From Mayamaea pseudoterrestris (taxonomy: Eukaryota > Bacillariophyta > Bacillariophyceae > Sellaphorales > Sellaphoraceae), in the NCBI GenBank assembly GCA_027923505.1, contig BROI01000017.1, positions 620,001 to 684,000 of the forward strand: DNA of 64,000 nucleotides. Direction: 5' to 3'. This document shows, piece by piece, positions 19,960-32,100 of this stretch. The position numbers and the translations under genes were made by a program. Within the stretch, counting starts at the first letter, position 1; every line of letters starts with the position of its first letter. A model generated the notes under the pieces. That model searched no databases, had not been told where the DNA came from, and saw nothing but the letters and a program-made list of their open reading frames with translations.

Positions 19960-21186
19960 CTAATAGTTAGATTCCTTGAAGAGCAGGTTCTTTAAGTGCT
20001 TGCTTGCCGTAGCCCGTGGAAGAAACTTGGTAAGTACATCCGCCGGGTTTGTCGTTCCCATGATGTGGTTGAAATTAATAATTCCCGCCGCAATCGCTTC
20101 GCGTACACGGTGAAATGCCAGTGCATTGTGTCGCTTCGTCAGACTAGAGTGCGGTAGGTTGCTGCTTTGCGTTACCGACTTGTTGTCTCCAAACATCCAT
20201 GAAGGTCCGTCGAGCGGAACTCCCAACATGCGTAGCGTGAAGCGAAGATCCATGATCTGCTCCGTGCTCACTCTCGCTGCTACAAACTCCGAGCCGTACG
20301 TCGCCGTCTCGACCGTCGCTTGGCGTTTCGAAAACCAATCAACGACTGTTCCATTCAACATGTGTAGCATGCCCATCGCTGCCCGTCCCGTCGTGTAATC
20401 GTGGTACAGGTTCGCATCTTCGAACGTTGACATTCGCACCGCCTTGCCGCGCGGCGTGGGCATGTTCCACGGAAGCTCTTCGCAGATCTTGCCGTACACA
20501 CTGTAATCCCAATCCATCTTGTCAACTGTCGCGTATCGCTCGTCCGTTGGAATCGAAACGTTGAATCGAATCGCTCCATCCGGGTATCTTCGTAGGTATC
20601 CGCAAATATGCTTCAACCGTTCCAAGTGCCCCGCTCGTGGCGCAGCTCGGAATCTCCCCATAGTCATGACAGCACAGTGAATGTCGAATCGACATAAACT
20701 TACTGCCCATTGCAACGCACCAATTATCGATTGATACTTCGCAATTCCGTCGTCGTCAAGTTCTTTCGTTTCGTCGAGTTCCGGATGATCGCCGTCGCGT
20801 AGTGGACTTGTCTGCGGTCGCGGTTCCTCGCCGAACATTTCTTTGTAGTTCGCTAGTAGTCTTGTGACGTACTTCTTCGCTCCGAAGCAGAGTACGCCGT
20901 CGTCGTCTCGCCAAACGTCTGCGCCCAAATGATATGCCAATGGACCGACGCCCTTCAACTTGTAGTTGTAGTTCTCAATTAAAAGATTCGTTAGTTCCTT
21001 CGGATTCTTCATCGCTATCGCTAAATCGTCGACATACACACAAACGTATTCGTAGTGCGTGCCTTTATCGCGCATCCACACGTCCGGTTCTGCGATACAC
21101 GGCATGAAGCCAATGTCGCGGAGCGTGTCTGCAAAGTGCTCGTGCCAGCGTGCGCCTGACGTGCGAAGACCGTATAATGCCTTCAC
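19960..21186 (-). mobile_element. Copia reverse transcriptase C-part and RNase H (element A)
   Basis: A 408-codon open stretch. It carries ALYGLRTSGARWHEHF, the YVDD catalytic box (VCVYVDDLAIA), YHLGADVW and RNase H motifs (ATYGSEFVAAR, DNKSV, KRHNALAFHRVREA, TNPADVLTK). These are Ty1/copia pol hallmarks, closest in wording to the CoDi-type elements of stramenopile algae. Confidence 0.88.
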
Positions 21187-24100
21187 GATCGTGAGCGTGT
21201 GACCCTCGAGCTCCCGAACTCCGGACCTGCCACGATATAAACCTTCTCTTTCGTTTTCGCTTCCAAGTATGCGTTGCCGACGTCAGCTGCCCACAGTTCC
21301 AGACCGTTGAGTTCCGCTAACATCGCTACCATTCGTAGACTTCGCAATGACACAACGCCCGAGTAAACTGAATCCTTCGGCGGCTCTGTCATATGTCCTC
21401 CTCACACGAGACGTGCTTTCCGTCGCAAATCGTACTTCACATCGCACATCATGTGCACGTTTATTCGTTTCCACGCCGCCCGCCTAACCTTACCGACTCC
21501 TTGATCTGCGAACGTGTCGTAATCATTTATCTGGATTTAATTCCGTTCGAATCGCATCCGTCCACAGCGTGTTGCCGTTGATCTCGTCGAGAGCTTTCGC
21601 ATCTTTATAATTGCGCGGCAACCTTACGCCGAATGTAGCGTACGCCGTTTGCTTCGATTTTCGTTTCGCCGCTGTTACCATCTGTCGAAACTTCTTTCCT
21701 TCCGAGTGTAATGCTCCAGCTGCTTCCATCCTGGCTTGTCGAGTAAGCCGTGCTTGAGTCCATACTCTGCGATCGTTATCGGATCGTCCTTCTTCATGAT
21801 CGCGAGAGGCTCCACGTTGTCGTTACGTCAGTCCATTCGACGAGAACGTTACTTGAACTTCCTTTGTATGTCGGATCGTTCGGTTTCAAATTAAGCTCGT
21901 GTCCGATTACCTTCGTGAATACCCACTGAGTCGCCGGATCGTTTCGTATATCTTCGTCCATCTGTCGTTCGATTAAATCCGACAGTTCGTTGTAATCATT
22001 AAGTCTTTCGCTGGCTCCTCCCATTTAGTTGAAACGCGCCTCGTTTCGAGTGGCTCGGTTATCGCCTTCCGATATTTCGCATGCAGTCCTCATTTTTCTC
22101 CGTTTTGCCGTGTTCCCTTACGAACGTCGTCCGATGGGTTCGCGGAAGACCAGCATTTCTTCCTGATTCCTCATCGCTTCTGAGAGAACTTCGCTGGTAC
22201 GTTTGGCGTGGTTCTGCTCGTGTTTCGTCGTCGTTTCCTTCCGTGTTGTTGTTTACTACTTTCTGTCACATGCGTGCGGTGGCGTCCTGTCGGGATCTCG
22301 TTCGTCGAAATCGTCGTGCGCGTGCTCGACATCGCAAACAGTCGAGTCCTTACTGGCACGTCCGGACGTCATGATGACAGTCGGATACTTATCCAAATCA
22401 TCGAACGGGTTCTGTCGTCCAAGTACACCAGGCCATCGCGAATTGCCAATGGTAAAACGTAGCCCAATGTTCGTCGTAATCTGTTGCGTTCCGCCAAACA
22501 TGGTCGGAATATCGTCGACGGGATGTCCCATTGCGCGCAATTGATTCGGGCAATGAATCGTCGGTCCGTTCCCGCTTTTAAAGCATACTGGTGACACAGA
22601 AGCAGAATGGTTTCGCCACTGGCAGGGTCTTTGCCAGTCCAGCTGCAGTGCCAATCTTGAGCTGGGACAATATGATCGTCAATACCAGTCACATCCACCC
22701 GGCGTTCGCTCCGAAACGACGAGCATGCCTCTCCGCATAAGCTTCCGCCTGCGCCGTCGATGAGCGCGCCTTCGTTGATCCGCTCGTAGTGTGCGCGATT
22801 GACGCGCATACGACGATGCATGTTGAAGCTGAATGTACTCGTCCGGTGTTATCAGTCGTCAACGATCCTGTCACTTGCTGAGTTGTAGTGCAATACTCGC
22901 ATTGTTCGCTTGCAGAACCGATCGCAGCCAGGTTTGGACTGACATTCCACTATTGCCGGGCTGAATATTAATCGTGCCAGGAACGCTTCGGTGTGATCGT
23001 TCGCTACAGATTCCGTCGCGTGATTGATGCGCCGCGTTGACTTGCGTCTGCGTCGTAGCCAGGCCTCGCTGGTTGCGCGGTCGCCATCCGTTTCGGGTGT
23101 CTTGGCGCCGTCGCACGCTTGTCCTTCAACTGCTTTCGCTGATCAAACTCATCTCCAACCAGACTTCATCCTTCACGCTCGCGTGAGGTTTTCATGATCG
23201 CTGCAAATCGTTCCGCTGATAAGCTGCTTGGAGTCGCGCCGCCATTGCCGCCGCCGCCTCCTTTCGTTCCACTAGACTGCGCTTGATTGATTGTGCGCTT
23301 AGTCTTCGTCGTCGATGGGTGTTTCTTGTCATACTTGATGCAGCACTTTCTAAGTGCGCGTACAACTGCGCGAAATTGTCTTCCGGAGTCGTGTTGCCCC
23401 ATGTGTCTTTGATGGCAATCATTCCGTCAAAACCTGCTAGTGATGCGCTGAATCCTGTGTGCTCGGAGAAAGCGTCGCGTAGATGTCGTATCGTTGTAAA
23501 CTGTCAGAGCTTGGGCGTCCATTTCGAGCAGCCAGATGACTTTCAGAACAGTGCGAGAAATTGATCGTCGGCCGTGACCACTTCTCGGTCAGCCGCATTC
23601 CCTGCAGTTCCGTTCGCGCGCGTTCCTTCTCGATGTGAGCAGTAGCGCCTCTTCGTATCGCGTTCCGCAATCGTTGGTAGACTTCGCGTCCGTCCATCGT
23701 CTTCTTTGAACTGCTGTACTGCGAGTGATGCAGAGACGGAGTTCGACAGTGTGAGAGATCCTGTATACAAACACATTTTCTTGCATACGCCTCTGTTCTT
23801 TCGGTTTTCCTTCTGGTCATAATCGCTGTCAAAGACTTCGTGGAAGTCATGCAATGTAGCGATGACTTTCAACTCGGAATCCACTGTTTCACGAGGAATC
23901 CAGCTTTACTTTTTACAACTCGCCGAGAACTTGATAGGACTTTCGTAAATTCGGTCTGAATACTTCGTCGTCTTCGTCGTCGCCGAGGTCCAGTACGGAT
24001 GTCGGTGATCGCTTTGTCCACGTCCACACCCTCGTCGGTGGCACTGTCGGCCGAGTTTCAATCTTCGTTCGTTAGCGTGGAGTCCTGGATCTGTCCTTCT

Positions 24101-24688
24101 TGATTCCGTTTCGTTTCGCTGGAGGTTTCGCTCCGCTTCCGCCGCCCCACGCTCGCAATGTTGCGCCGCTTCTTTGCTCGCAGTTTGACGAACGTCGCCA
24201 GCGTTTTCTGGTGGTCAGTTGCGACCATGTCTTGATGTCCGGCGACTCTTGCGCCAATACCATTCGATCGCGTTCGTGATCGTGCGTTGTTTCATCTTGT
24301 TAGCGAGTGCTTCCTGCTCGTTTCCTGCGTGACATTGTCGCCATCGTCAGTCGTCGTCGTTGTCGTCGTCGTGACGTTCCACTTCGTCGCGAAATCGTCG
24401 TACTCATCTCGATCAGTTGCGTAAGCGATTCTACTCTGGAGTTCGCCGAATAACCTTGAACTGGAGGATTTGAAAACGCTCACGTTCTCTTTCGTAAACA
24501 TGCGCAAACGCCGCGTCTTTCTGCGCGCGCGAGTTTCCGCCATCGTTGTCGTCGTGACAATGTTCTTGGCACACCTGCGGAACTTTCCGCCAAGAACCAA
24601 CGTGCGTCCACGCGCATTTCGTAAATCAATAGTACTCTTCAAGGTCGATAAAGTCTTCATGCCGAGTAATGAGTCTCAAGACAGCGAT

Positions 24689-24713
24689 TGTAACTTGTAA
24701 ATCAAATCGTTGC
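24689..24713 (-). repeat. 25-bp LTR remnant of copia element A at the satellite edge
   Basis: It is identical over 25 bp to the start of the LTR at 19631. The next base belongs to the satellite, so the rest of this LTR is missing. Confidence 0.7.
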
Positions 24714-27700
24714 CATTTGAGACTATGCACCTGTCAATGACATACCCTGGTTTATGTTTGGCCTGACTCATTGGGTATTTGGTGCCAGGGCATAGAGGCG
24801 TTTGTAAGTCCAGAATCGACAGCTTGTAGTGGACCACGCCCAGGAGGCGTCACCCATGGTGTAAGCCTCCAGGCAGTCCTTTTGCACCATTTGAGACTAT
24901 GCACCTGTCAATGGCATGCACCCTGGACATGTTTGGCCTGACTCATTGCGTTTTGTGGCCAGGGCATGGGGCGTTTGACAGGTAAGCGACAACGCGGTGT
25001 TGGCCACTTTCCCACACGTGGGAGGCCCGTGCCATGGTGTCAGCCTAGGCAGTCCATTATTTAGACTCTGCACCTGTCAATGGCATACCCTGGACATGTT
25101 TTGCCTGACTCTGTGGTGTTGAGGTTAGCCTGGCATCAGAGGCGTTTGACAGGTCAGAATCGACAACTTGTGGTGTTGGCCATACCCACCGTGGAGAGCC
25201 GGCACATAGTGTCAGCCTCAGAGCAGTCCTTTTTGCACCATTGAGACTCTGCACCTGTCAATGGCATACCCTGGACATATTTGGCCTGACTCATTGGGTA
25301 TTTGGGGTGGCCCAGGGCATGGGGCGTTTGACAGGTCAGAATCGACAACTTGTGGTGTTGGCCATACCCACCGTGGAGGCGTACCCATGGTGTCAGCCTC
25401 CAGGCAGTCCATTTTGCACCATTTGAGACTCTGCCGCACGTATTTGGCACCTGGACATGTTTTACCTGACTCACTCGGGTATTTGGGTGGCGGGGCATGG
25501 GATGACAGGTCAGAATCGACAACTTGTGGTGTTGGCTGTACCCACTTTGGAGGCCGTGCCCATGGTGTCAGCCTCCAGGCAGTCCTTTTGCTACCATTTG
25601 AGACTCTGCACCTGTCAATGGCATACCCCTGGTTCATGTTTGGCCTGACTCATTGGGTATTTGGGTGGCCAGGGCATGGGGCGTTTGACAGGTCAAGCTC
25701 GACAACTTGTGGTGGCCATACCCACCGTGGGGCCCGTACCCATGGTGTCAGCCTCCAGCATATCCTTTTGCACCATTTGAGACTCTGCACCTGTCCATTG
25801 GCATACCCTGGACATGTTTTGGCCTGACTCATTGGAGTATTTGGGTGGCAGCGAGGGCATGGGAGCTTTGACAGGTAATCAACTTGTGGTGTTGGCCATA
25901 CCCACCGTGGAGCCGCACCCATGGTGGCGGCCTCGAGCAGTCCTTTTGCCCATTTTGAGACTCTGCACCTTTCAATGGCGCTACCCTGGACATGTTTGGC
26001 TGACTCATCGGGTATTTGGGTGGCCGGGAGCATGGGGCGTTTGACAGGTCAGTCGGCAACTTGTGGTGGCCATACCGTGTGCTGGGTGTCAGCCTCCGGC
26101 ATTCTTTTGCACCATTTTGAGACTCTGCACCTGTTAGTGGCTACCCTGGTATGTTTGCCTGACTCATCCGGGTATTTGGTGTGCCCAGGGCATGGGGCGT
26201 TTGACGGGTCAGAATCGGCAACTTGTGGTGTTGGCCATACCCACCGTGGGCCGTGCCCATGGTGTGTCAGCCTCCAGAGCAGTCAATTTTGCACCATTTG
26301 AGACTCTGCACCTGTCAATGGCATACCCTGGACATGTTCGGCCTGACTCATTGGGTATTTGGGTGGCCCAGGGCATGGGGCGTTTGACAGGTCAGATCGA
26401 CAACTTGTGGTGTTGGAATGCCGATACCCCGGGGCCGTGCCTCATGGTGTCGGCCTCCAGGAGCAGTCCTTTTCTTTCGAGACTCTGCTACCGTCAATGG
26501 CATACCCTGTACATGTTTGCCTGACTCATCGGGTATTGGGTGGCCAGGGCATGGGGCGTTTGGCGAGGTCAGAATCGACAACTTGTGGTGTTGGCCATAC
26601 CCACCGTGGAGGCCGTACCCATGGTGTCAGCCTCAGGCAGTCTTTTGCACCATTTGAGACTCTGCCTGTCAATGGCCCCTGGACGATGTTTGGTCTGCAT
26701 TCTTTGGGTATTTGGTGGCCGGGGGTATGGGGCGTTTGAGTCCTCTGCTGTGGTGTTAGCCGCCCACCCCGTGGGCCGTCCATGGTGTCAGCCTCCAGGG
26801 CAGTCCTTTTGCACCATTCTGGACTCTGCACCTGTCAATGGCATACCCTGGACATGTTTGGCCTGACTCATTGGGTATTTGAAGTGGCCCAGGGCATGGG
26901 GCGTTGTCAGTCAGTCGACAGCTTGTGGTGTTGGCCCACCCCCGTGGGCCGTGCCCATGGTGTCAGCCTCCCGGCGGTCCTTTTCCTTTGGCTCTGTCTG
27001 TCCGTGGCTTACCCTGGACATGTTTGGCCTGACTCGGGTATTTGGGTGGCCAGGGCAGGGGGCGTTTGACAGGTCAGAATCGACAACTTATGATGTTGGC
27101 CATACCCACCGTGGAGGCCTGCCCATGGTGTCAGCCTAGGCGGTCCTTTTTGCACCATTTGAGACTCTGCACCTGTAATGGCTCCCTGGACATGTTTGGC
27201 CCTGACTCATTGGGTTTTTGTGGCCGGGCATGGGGCGTTTGACCCGTCGATCGACAACTTGTGGTGTTGGCCTACCCACCGGGGGCCGTGCCCATGGTGT
27301 CAGCCTCAGGCAGTTCTTTGCACCATTTGAGACTATGCCCCTGTCAATGGCATACCCTGGACATGTTTGGCCTGACTCATTGGGTATTTGGGGCCAGGGG
27401 CCGGGGCGTTTGACAGTCAGAATCGACAACTTGTGGTGTTGGCCTTCCCCCGTGGGGCCGTCCCATGGTGTCAGCCTCCAGGCAGTCCTTTTGCACCATT
27501 TGACTCTGCACCTGTCAGTGGCATACCCTGGACATGTTTGGCCTGACTCATTGGGTATTTGGGTGGCCAGAGGCCTGGGGCGTTTGACAGGTCAGATCGC
27601 CACTGTTGTTGGCCCCCCGGCGTACCCGTGGTGTCAGCCTCCGGGCAGTCCTTTTGCACCATTTGAGCCTCTGCACCTGTCACTGGCATACCCTGGACAT

Positions 27701-27719
27701 GTCTTGCCTGACTCATTGG

Positions 27720-29766
27720 GTATTGGTGTGGCCAGGGCATGGGGCGTTTGACAGGTCAGAATCGACAACTTGTGGTGTTGGCCATACCCACCGTGGAGGC
27801 CGTACCCATGGTGTCAGCCTCCAGGCAGTCTTTTTGCACCATTTGAGACTCTGCACCTGTCAATGGCATACCCTGGACATGTTTGGCCTGACTCATTGGG
27901 TATTTGGGTGGCCAGGGCATGGGGCGTTTGACAGGTCAGAATCGACAACTTGTGGTGTTGGCCATACCCACCGTGGAGGCCGTACCCATGGTGTCAGCCT
28001 CCAGGCAGTCCTTTTGGCACCATTTGAGACTCTGCACCTGTCAATGGCATACCCTGGCCATGTTTGGCCTGACTCATTGGGTATTTGGGTGGCCAGGGCA
28101 TGGGCGTTTGACAGGTCAGAATCGACAACTTGTGGTGTTGGCCATACCCACCGTGGAGGCCGTACCCATGGTGTCAGCCTCCAGGCAGTCCTTTTGCACC
28201 ATTTGAGACTCTGCACCTGTCAATGGCATACCCTGGACATGTTTGGCCTGACTCATTGGGTATTTGGGTGGCCAGGGCATGGGGCGTTTACAGGTCAGAA
28301 TCGACAACTTGTGGTGTTGGCCATACCCACCGTGGAGGCCGTACCCATGGTGTCAGCCTCCAGGCAGTCCTTTTTGCACCATTTGAGACTCTGCACCTGT
28401 CAATGGCATACCCTGGACATGTTTGGCCTGACTCATTGGGTATTTGGGTGGCCAGGGCATGGGGCGTTTGACAGGTCAGAATCGACAACTTGTGGTGTTG
28501 GCCATACCCACCGTGGAGGCCGTACCCATGGTGTCAGCCTCCAGGCAGTCCTTTTGCACCATTTGAGACTCTGCACCTGTCAATGGCATACCCTGGACAT
28601 GTTTGGCCTGACTCATCGGGTATTTGGGTGGCCAGGGCATGGGGCGTTTGACAGGTCAGAATCGACAACTTGTGGTGTTGGCCATACCCACCGTGGAGGC
28701 CGTACCCATGGTGTCAGCCTCCAGGCAGTCCTTTTTGCACCATTTGAGACTATGCACCTGTCAATGGCATACCCTGGACATGTTTGGCCTGACTCATTGG
28801 GTATTTGGGTGGCCAGGGCATGGGGCGTTTGACAGGTCAGAATCGACAACTTGTGGTGTTGGCCATACCCACCGTGGAGGCCGTACCCATGGTGTCAGCC
28901 TCCAGGCAGTCCTTTTTGCACCATTTGAGACTATGCACCTGTCAATGGCATACCCTGGACATGTTTTGCCTGACTCATCGGGTATTTGGGTGGCCAGGGC
29001 ATGGGGCGTTTGACAGGTCAGAATCGACAACTTGTGGTGTTGGCCATACCCACCGTGGAGGCCGTACCCATGGTGTCAGCCTCCAGGCAGTCCTTTTTGC
29101 ACCATTTGAGACTCTGCACCTGTCAATGGCATACCCTGGACATGTTTGGCCTGACTCATTGGGTATTTGGGTGGCCAGGGCATGGGGCGTTTGACAGGTC
29201 AGAATCGACAACTTGTGGTGTTGGCCATACCCACCGTGGAGGCCGTACCCATGGTGTCAGCCTCCAGGCAGTCCTTTTGCACCATTTGAGACTCTGCACC
29301 TGTCAATGGCATACCCTGGACATGTTTGGCCTGACTCATTGGGTATTTGGGTGGCCAGGGCATGGGGCGTTTGACAGGTCAGAATCGACAACTTGTGGTG
29401 TTGGCCATACCCACCGTGGAGGCCGTACCCATGGTGTCAGCCTCCAGGCAGTCCTTTTTGCACCATTTGAGACTCTGCACCTGTCAATGGCATACCCTGG
29501 ACATGTTTGGCCTGACTCATTGGGTATTTGGGTGGCCAGGGCATGGGGCGTTTGACAGGTCAGAATCGACAACTTGTGGTGTTTGCCATACCCACCGTGG
29601 AGGCCGTACCCATGGTGTCAGCCTCCAGGCAGTCCTTTTTGCACCATTTGAGACTCTGCACCTGTCAATGGCATACCCTGGACATGTTTGGCCTGACTCA
29701 TTGGGTATTTGGGTGGCCAGGACATGGGGCGTTTGACAGGTCAGAATCGACAACTTGTGGTGTTGC
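27720..29766. repeat. Homogeneous satellite block 1
   Basis: About 11 consecutive monomers differ by only single bases or T-run length. This is typical of recent unequal exchange or amplification. Confidence 0.85.
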
Positions 29767-32100
29767 GCCCCCCCCCGTGGGGCCGTCCCTGGTGTCAGCC
29801 TCCGAGGCAGTCTTTTGCACCGTTGGACTCTACCTGTCAATGGCTTTCCCTGGCATGTTTGGCCTGACTCATTGGGTTTTGGGTGGCCAGGGCATGGGGC
29901 GTTTTGACACGTCAGTCGACAGCTTGTGGTGTTGGCCATACCCCCGTGGGCCGTGCCCTGGTGTCAGCCTCCAGGCGGTCCTTTTTGCACCTTGAGACTC
30001 CCTGTCCTGGACATGTTTGGCCTGACTTCTTGGGTATTTGGGTGGCCAGGGCATGGGGCGTTTGACAGGTCAGAATCGACAACTTGTGGTGTTGGCCATA
30101 CCCACCGTGGAGGCCGTACCCATGGTGTCAGCCTCCAGGCAGTCCTTTTTGCACCATTTGAGACTCTGCACCTGTCAATGGCATACCCTGGACATGTTTG
30201 GCCTGGGTATTTGGGTGGCCAGGGCATGGGGGCGTTTTGACGGTTCGAATCGACAACTTGCGGTGTTGGCCATACCCACCGTGGAGGCCGTACCCTGGTG
30301 TCAGCCTCGGCAGTCCTTTTGCACCATTTGACTCTGCACCTGTCATGGTCCTGGACCCGTTTGGCCTGACTCATTGGGTGTTTGGGTGGCCGGGGCATGG
30401 GGCGTTTGACAGGTCAGGTGCACTTGGTGTTGGCCACTACCCCCCTGGGCCGTACCCATGGTGTCAGCCTCCAGGCCAGTCTTTGCACCATTTGAGACTC
30501 TGCACCTGTCGTGCCATACCCTGGACATGTTTGGCCTGACTCATTGGGTATTTGGGTGAAGCTCGGGGCATGGGGCGTTTGACAGGTCAGAATCGACAGC
30601 TTGTGGTGTTGGCCCGCCCACCCACCGTGGAGGCCGTACCCATGGTGTCACGCCTAGGCAGTCCTTTTGCTCCATTTGAGACTCTGCACCTGTGGGCATA
30701 CCCTGGGCATGTTTGCCTGACTCGTTGGGTATTTGGGTGGCCAGGGCATGGGGCGTTTGACAGGTCAGAATCGCTGTGGTGTTGCCATACCCCCGTGGAG
30801 GCCGTACCCATGGTGTCAGCCTCCCAGACAGTCCTTTTGCACCATTTGAGACTCTGCACCTGTCATGGCATACCCGCCGGCATGTTTGGCCTGCTCTTTG
30901 GGTTTTGTGGTGGCCAGGCATGGGGGCGTTTGACAGGTCAGAATCGGCACAACTTGTGGTGTTGGCCATGTACCCACCGTGGAGGCCGTGCCCATGGTGG
31001 TCAGCCTCCAGGCTCCTTTTGCACCATTTGACTCTGCACCTGTCATGCTCCCTGCTGTTTGGCCTGGCTCATCGGGTATTGGGTGGCCAGGGCATGGGGC
31101 GTTTTGACGTCCGGGTCGAAACTTGTGGTGTTGGCCATACCCCACCGTGGAGGCCGTACCCATGGTGTCAGCCTCCCGGCAGTTTTGCACCATTTGGACT
31201 CTGCACCTGTCACTGGCATACCCTGGACATGTTTGGCCTGCCTTATTGGGTATTTGGGTGGCCAGGGCATGGGGCGCTCGACAGGGCAGAATGGACAACT
31301 TGTGGTGTTGGCCATACCCACCGTGGAGGCCGTACCCGTGGTGTCAGCCTCCAGGCAGTCCTTTTTTGCACCATTTGAGACTCTGCACCTTCAATGGCAT
31401 ACCCTGGACATGTTTGGCCTGCCTCATTGGGTATTTGGGTGGCCAGGGGCATGGGGCGTTTGACGGGTCAGAATCGCTCACTTGTGGTGTTGGCGCCGCC
31501 TACCCCCCGGGAGGCCGTGCTCCCTTGGTGGCAGCCTAGGCGGTCCTTTTTGCACCATTTGAGACTCTGCACCTGTAGGCGCATGCCCTGGACATGTTTG
31601 GCCTGACTCATTGGGTATTTGGGTGGCCAGGGCATGGGGCGTTTGACAGGTCAGAATCGGCAACTTGTGGTGTTGGCCTCCCACCGTGGAGGCCGTACCC
31701 ATGGTGTCAGCCTCCAGGCCCTTTTGCCCCTCTGCACCTGTCCATGGCATACCCTGGACATGTTTGGCCTGCGGGTATTTGGGTGGCCCCAGGGCACAGG
31801 GGGCGTTGACGGGTCAGAATCGACAACGGTGTTGGCCCTTCCCCCCGTGAGGCCGTGCCGCCGGTGTCAGCCTCCAGGCGGTCCTTTTGCACCATTTGAG
31901 ACTCTGCACCTGTCAATGTCATACCCTGGACATGTTTTGCCTGACTCATTGGTGTTTTGGGTGGCCAGGGCATGGGGCGTTGTTGACAGGTCAGAATCCC
32001 ACTTTGGTGTTGGCCGCCCCACCGTGGAGGCCGTACCCATGGTGTCAGCCTCCAGGCAGTCCTTTTTGCACCATTTGAGACTCTGCATCTGTCAATGGCA
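29767..32100. repeat. Decayed satellite block between the homogeneous blocks
   Basis: Monomers are shortened and altered, with many lost or replaced A positions on the + strand (for example GTACCC becoming GTGCCC and AGAATCG becoming AGTCG). A nearly perfect unit persists at about 30020-30200. The block is bounded sharply at 29767. Confidence 0.75.

Larger units (their letters stand above)
19631..24713 (-). mobile_element. Broken Ty1/copia LTR retroelement A
   Basis: Copia-family fossil in minus orientation. One LTR is intact at the low-coordinate (3') end (19631-19941), preceded by a purine-rich tract. At the other end only the last 25 bp of the second LTR remain (24689-24713), and satellite DNA starts immediately after. 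Gag-like sequence lies near 24292-24660, integrase-region fragments at about 21.5-24 kb, and reverse transcriptase plus RNase H at about 19960-21390. The coding part is spread over several frames, with roughly ten breaks judged by eye. It cannot be dated because its LTR pair is incomplete. Confidence 0.85.

Noticed and set aside
27606-28832. 408-codon + strand open frame of 60-residue repeats (and similar frames on both strands)
   Set aside because: It lies wholly inside the satellite. A 180-bp unit keeps frame automatically, the 181-bp units break it, both strands show equally long frames, and there is no signal peptide, sensible composition or start context.
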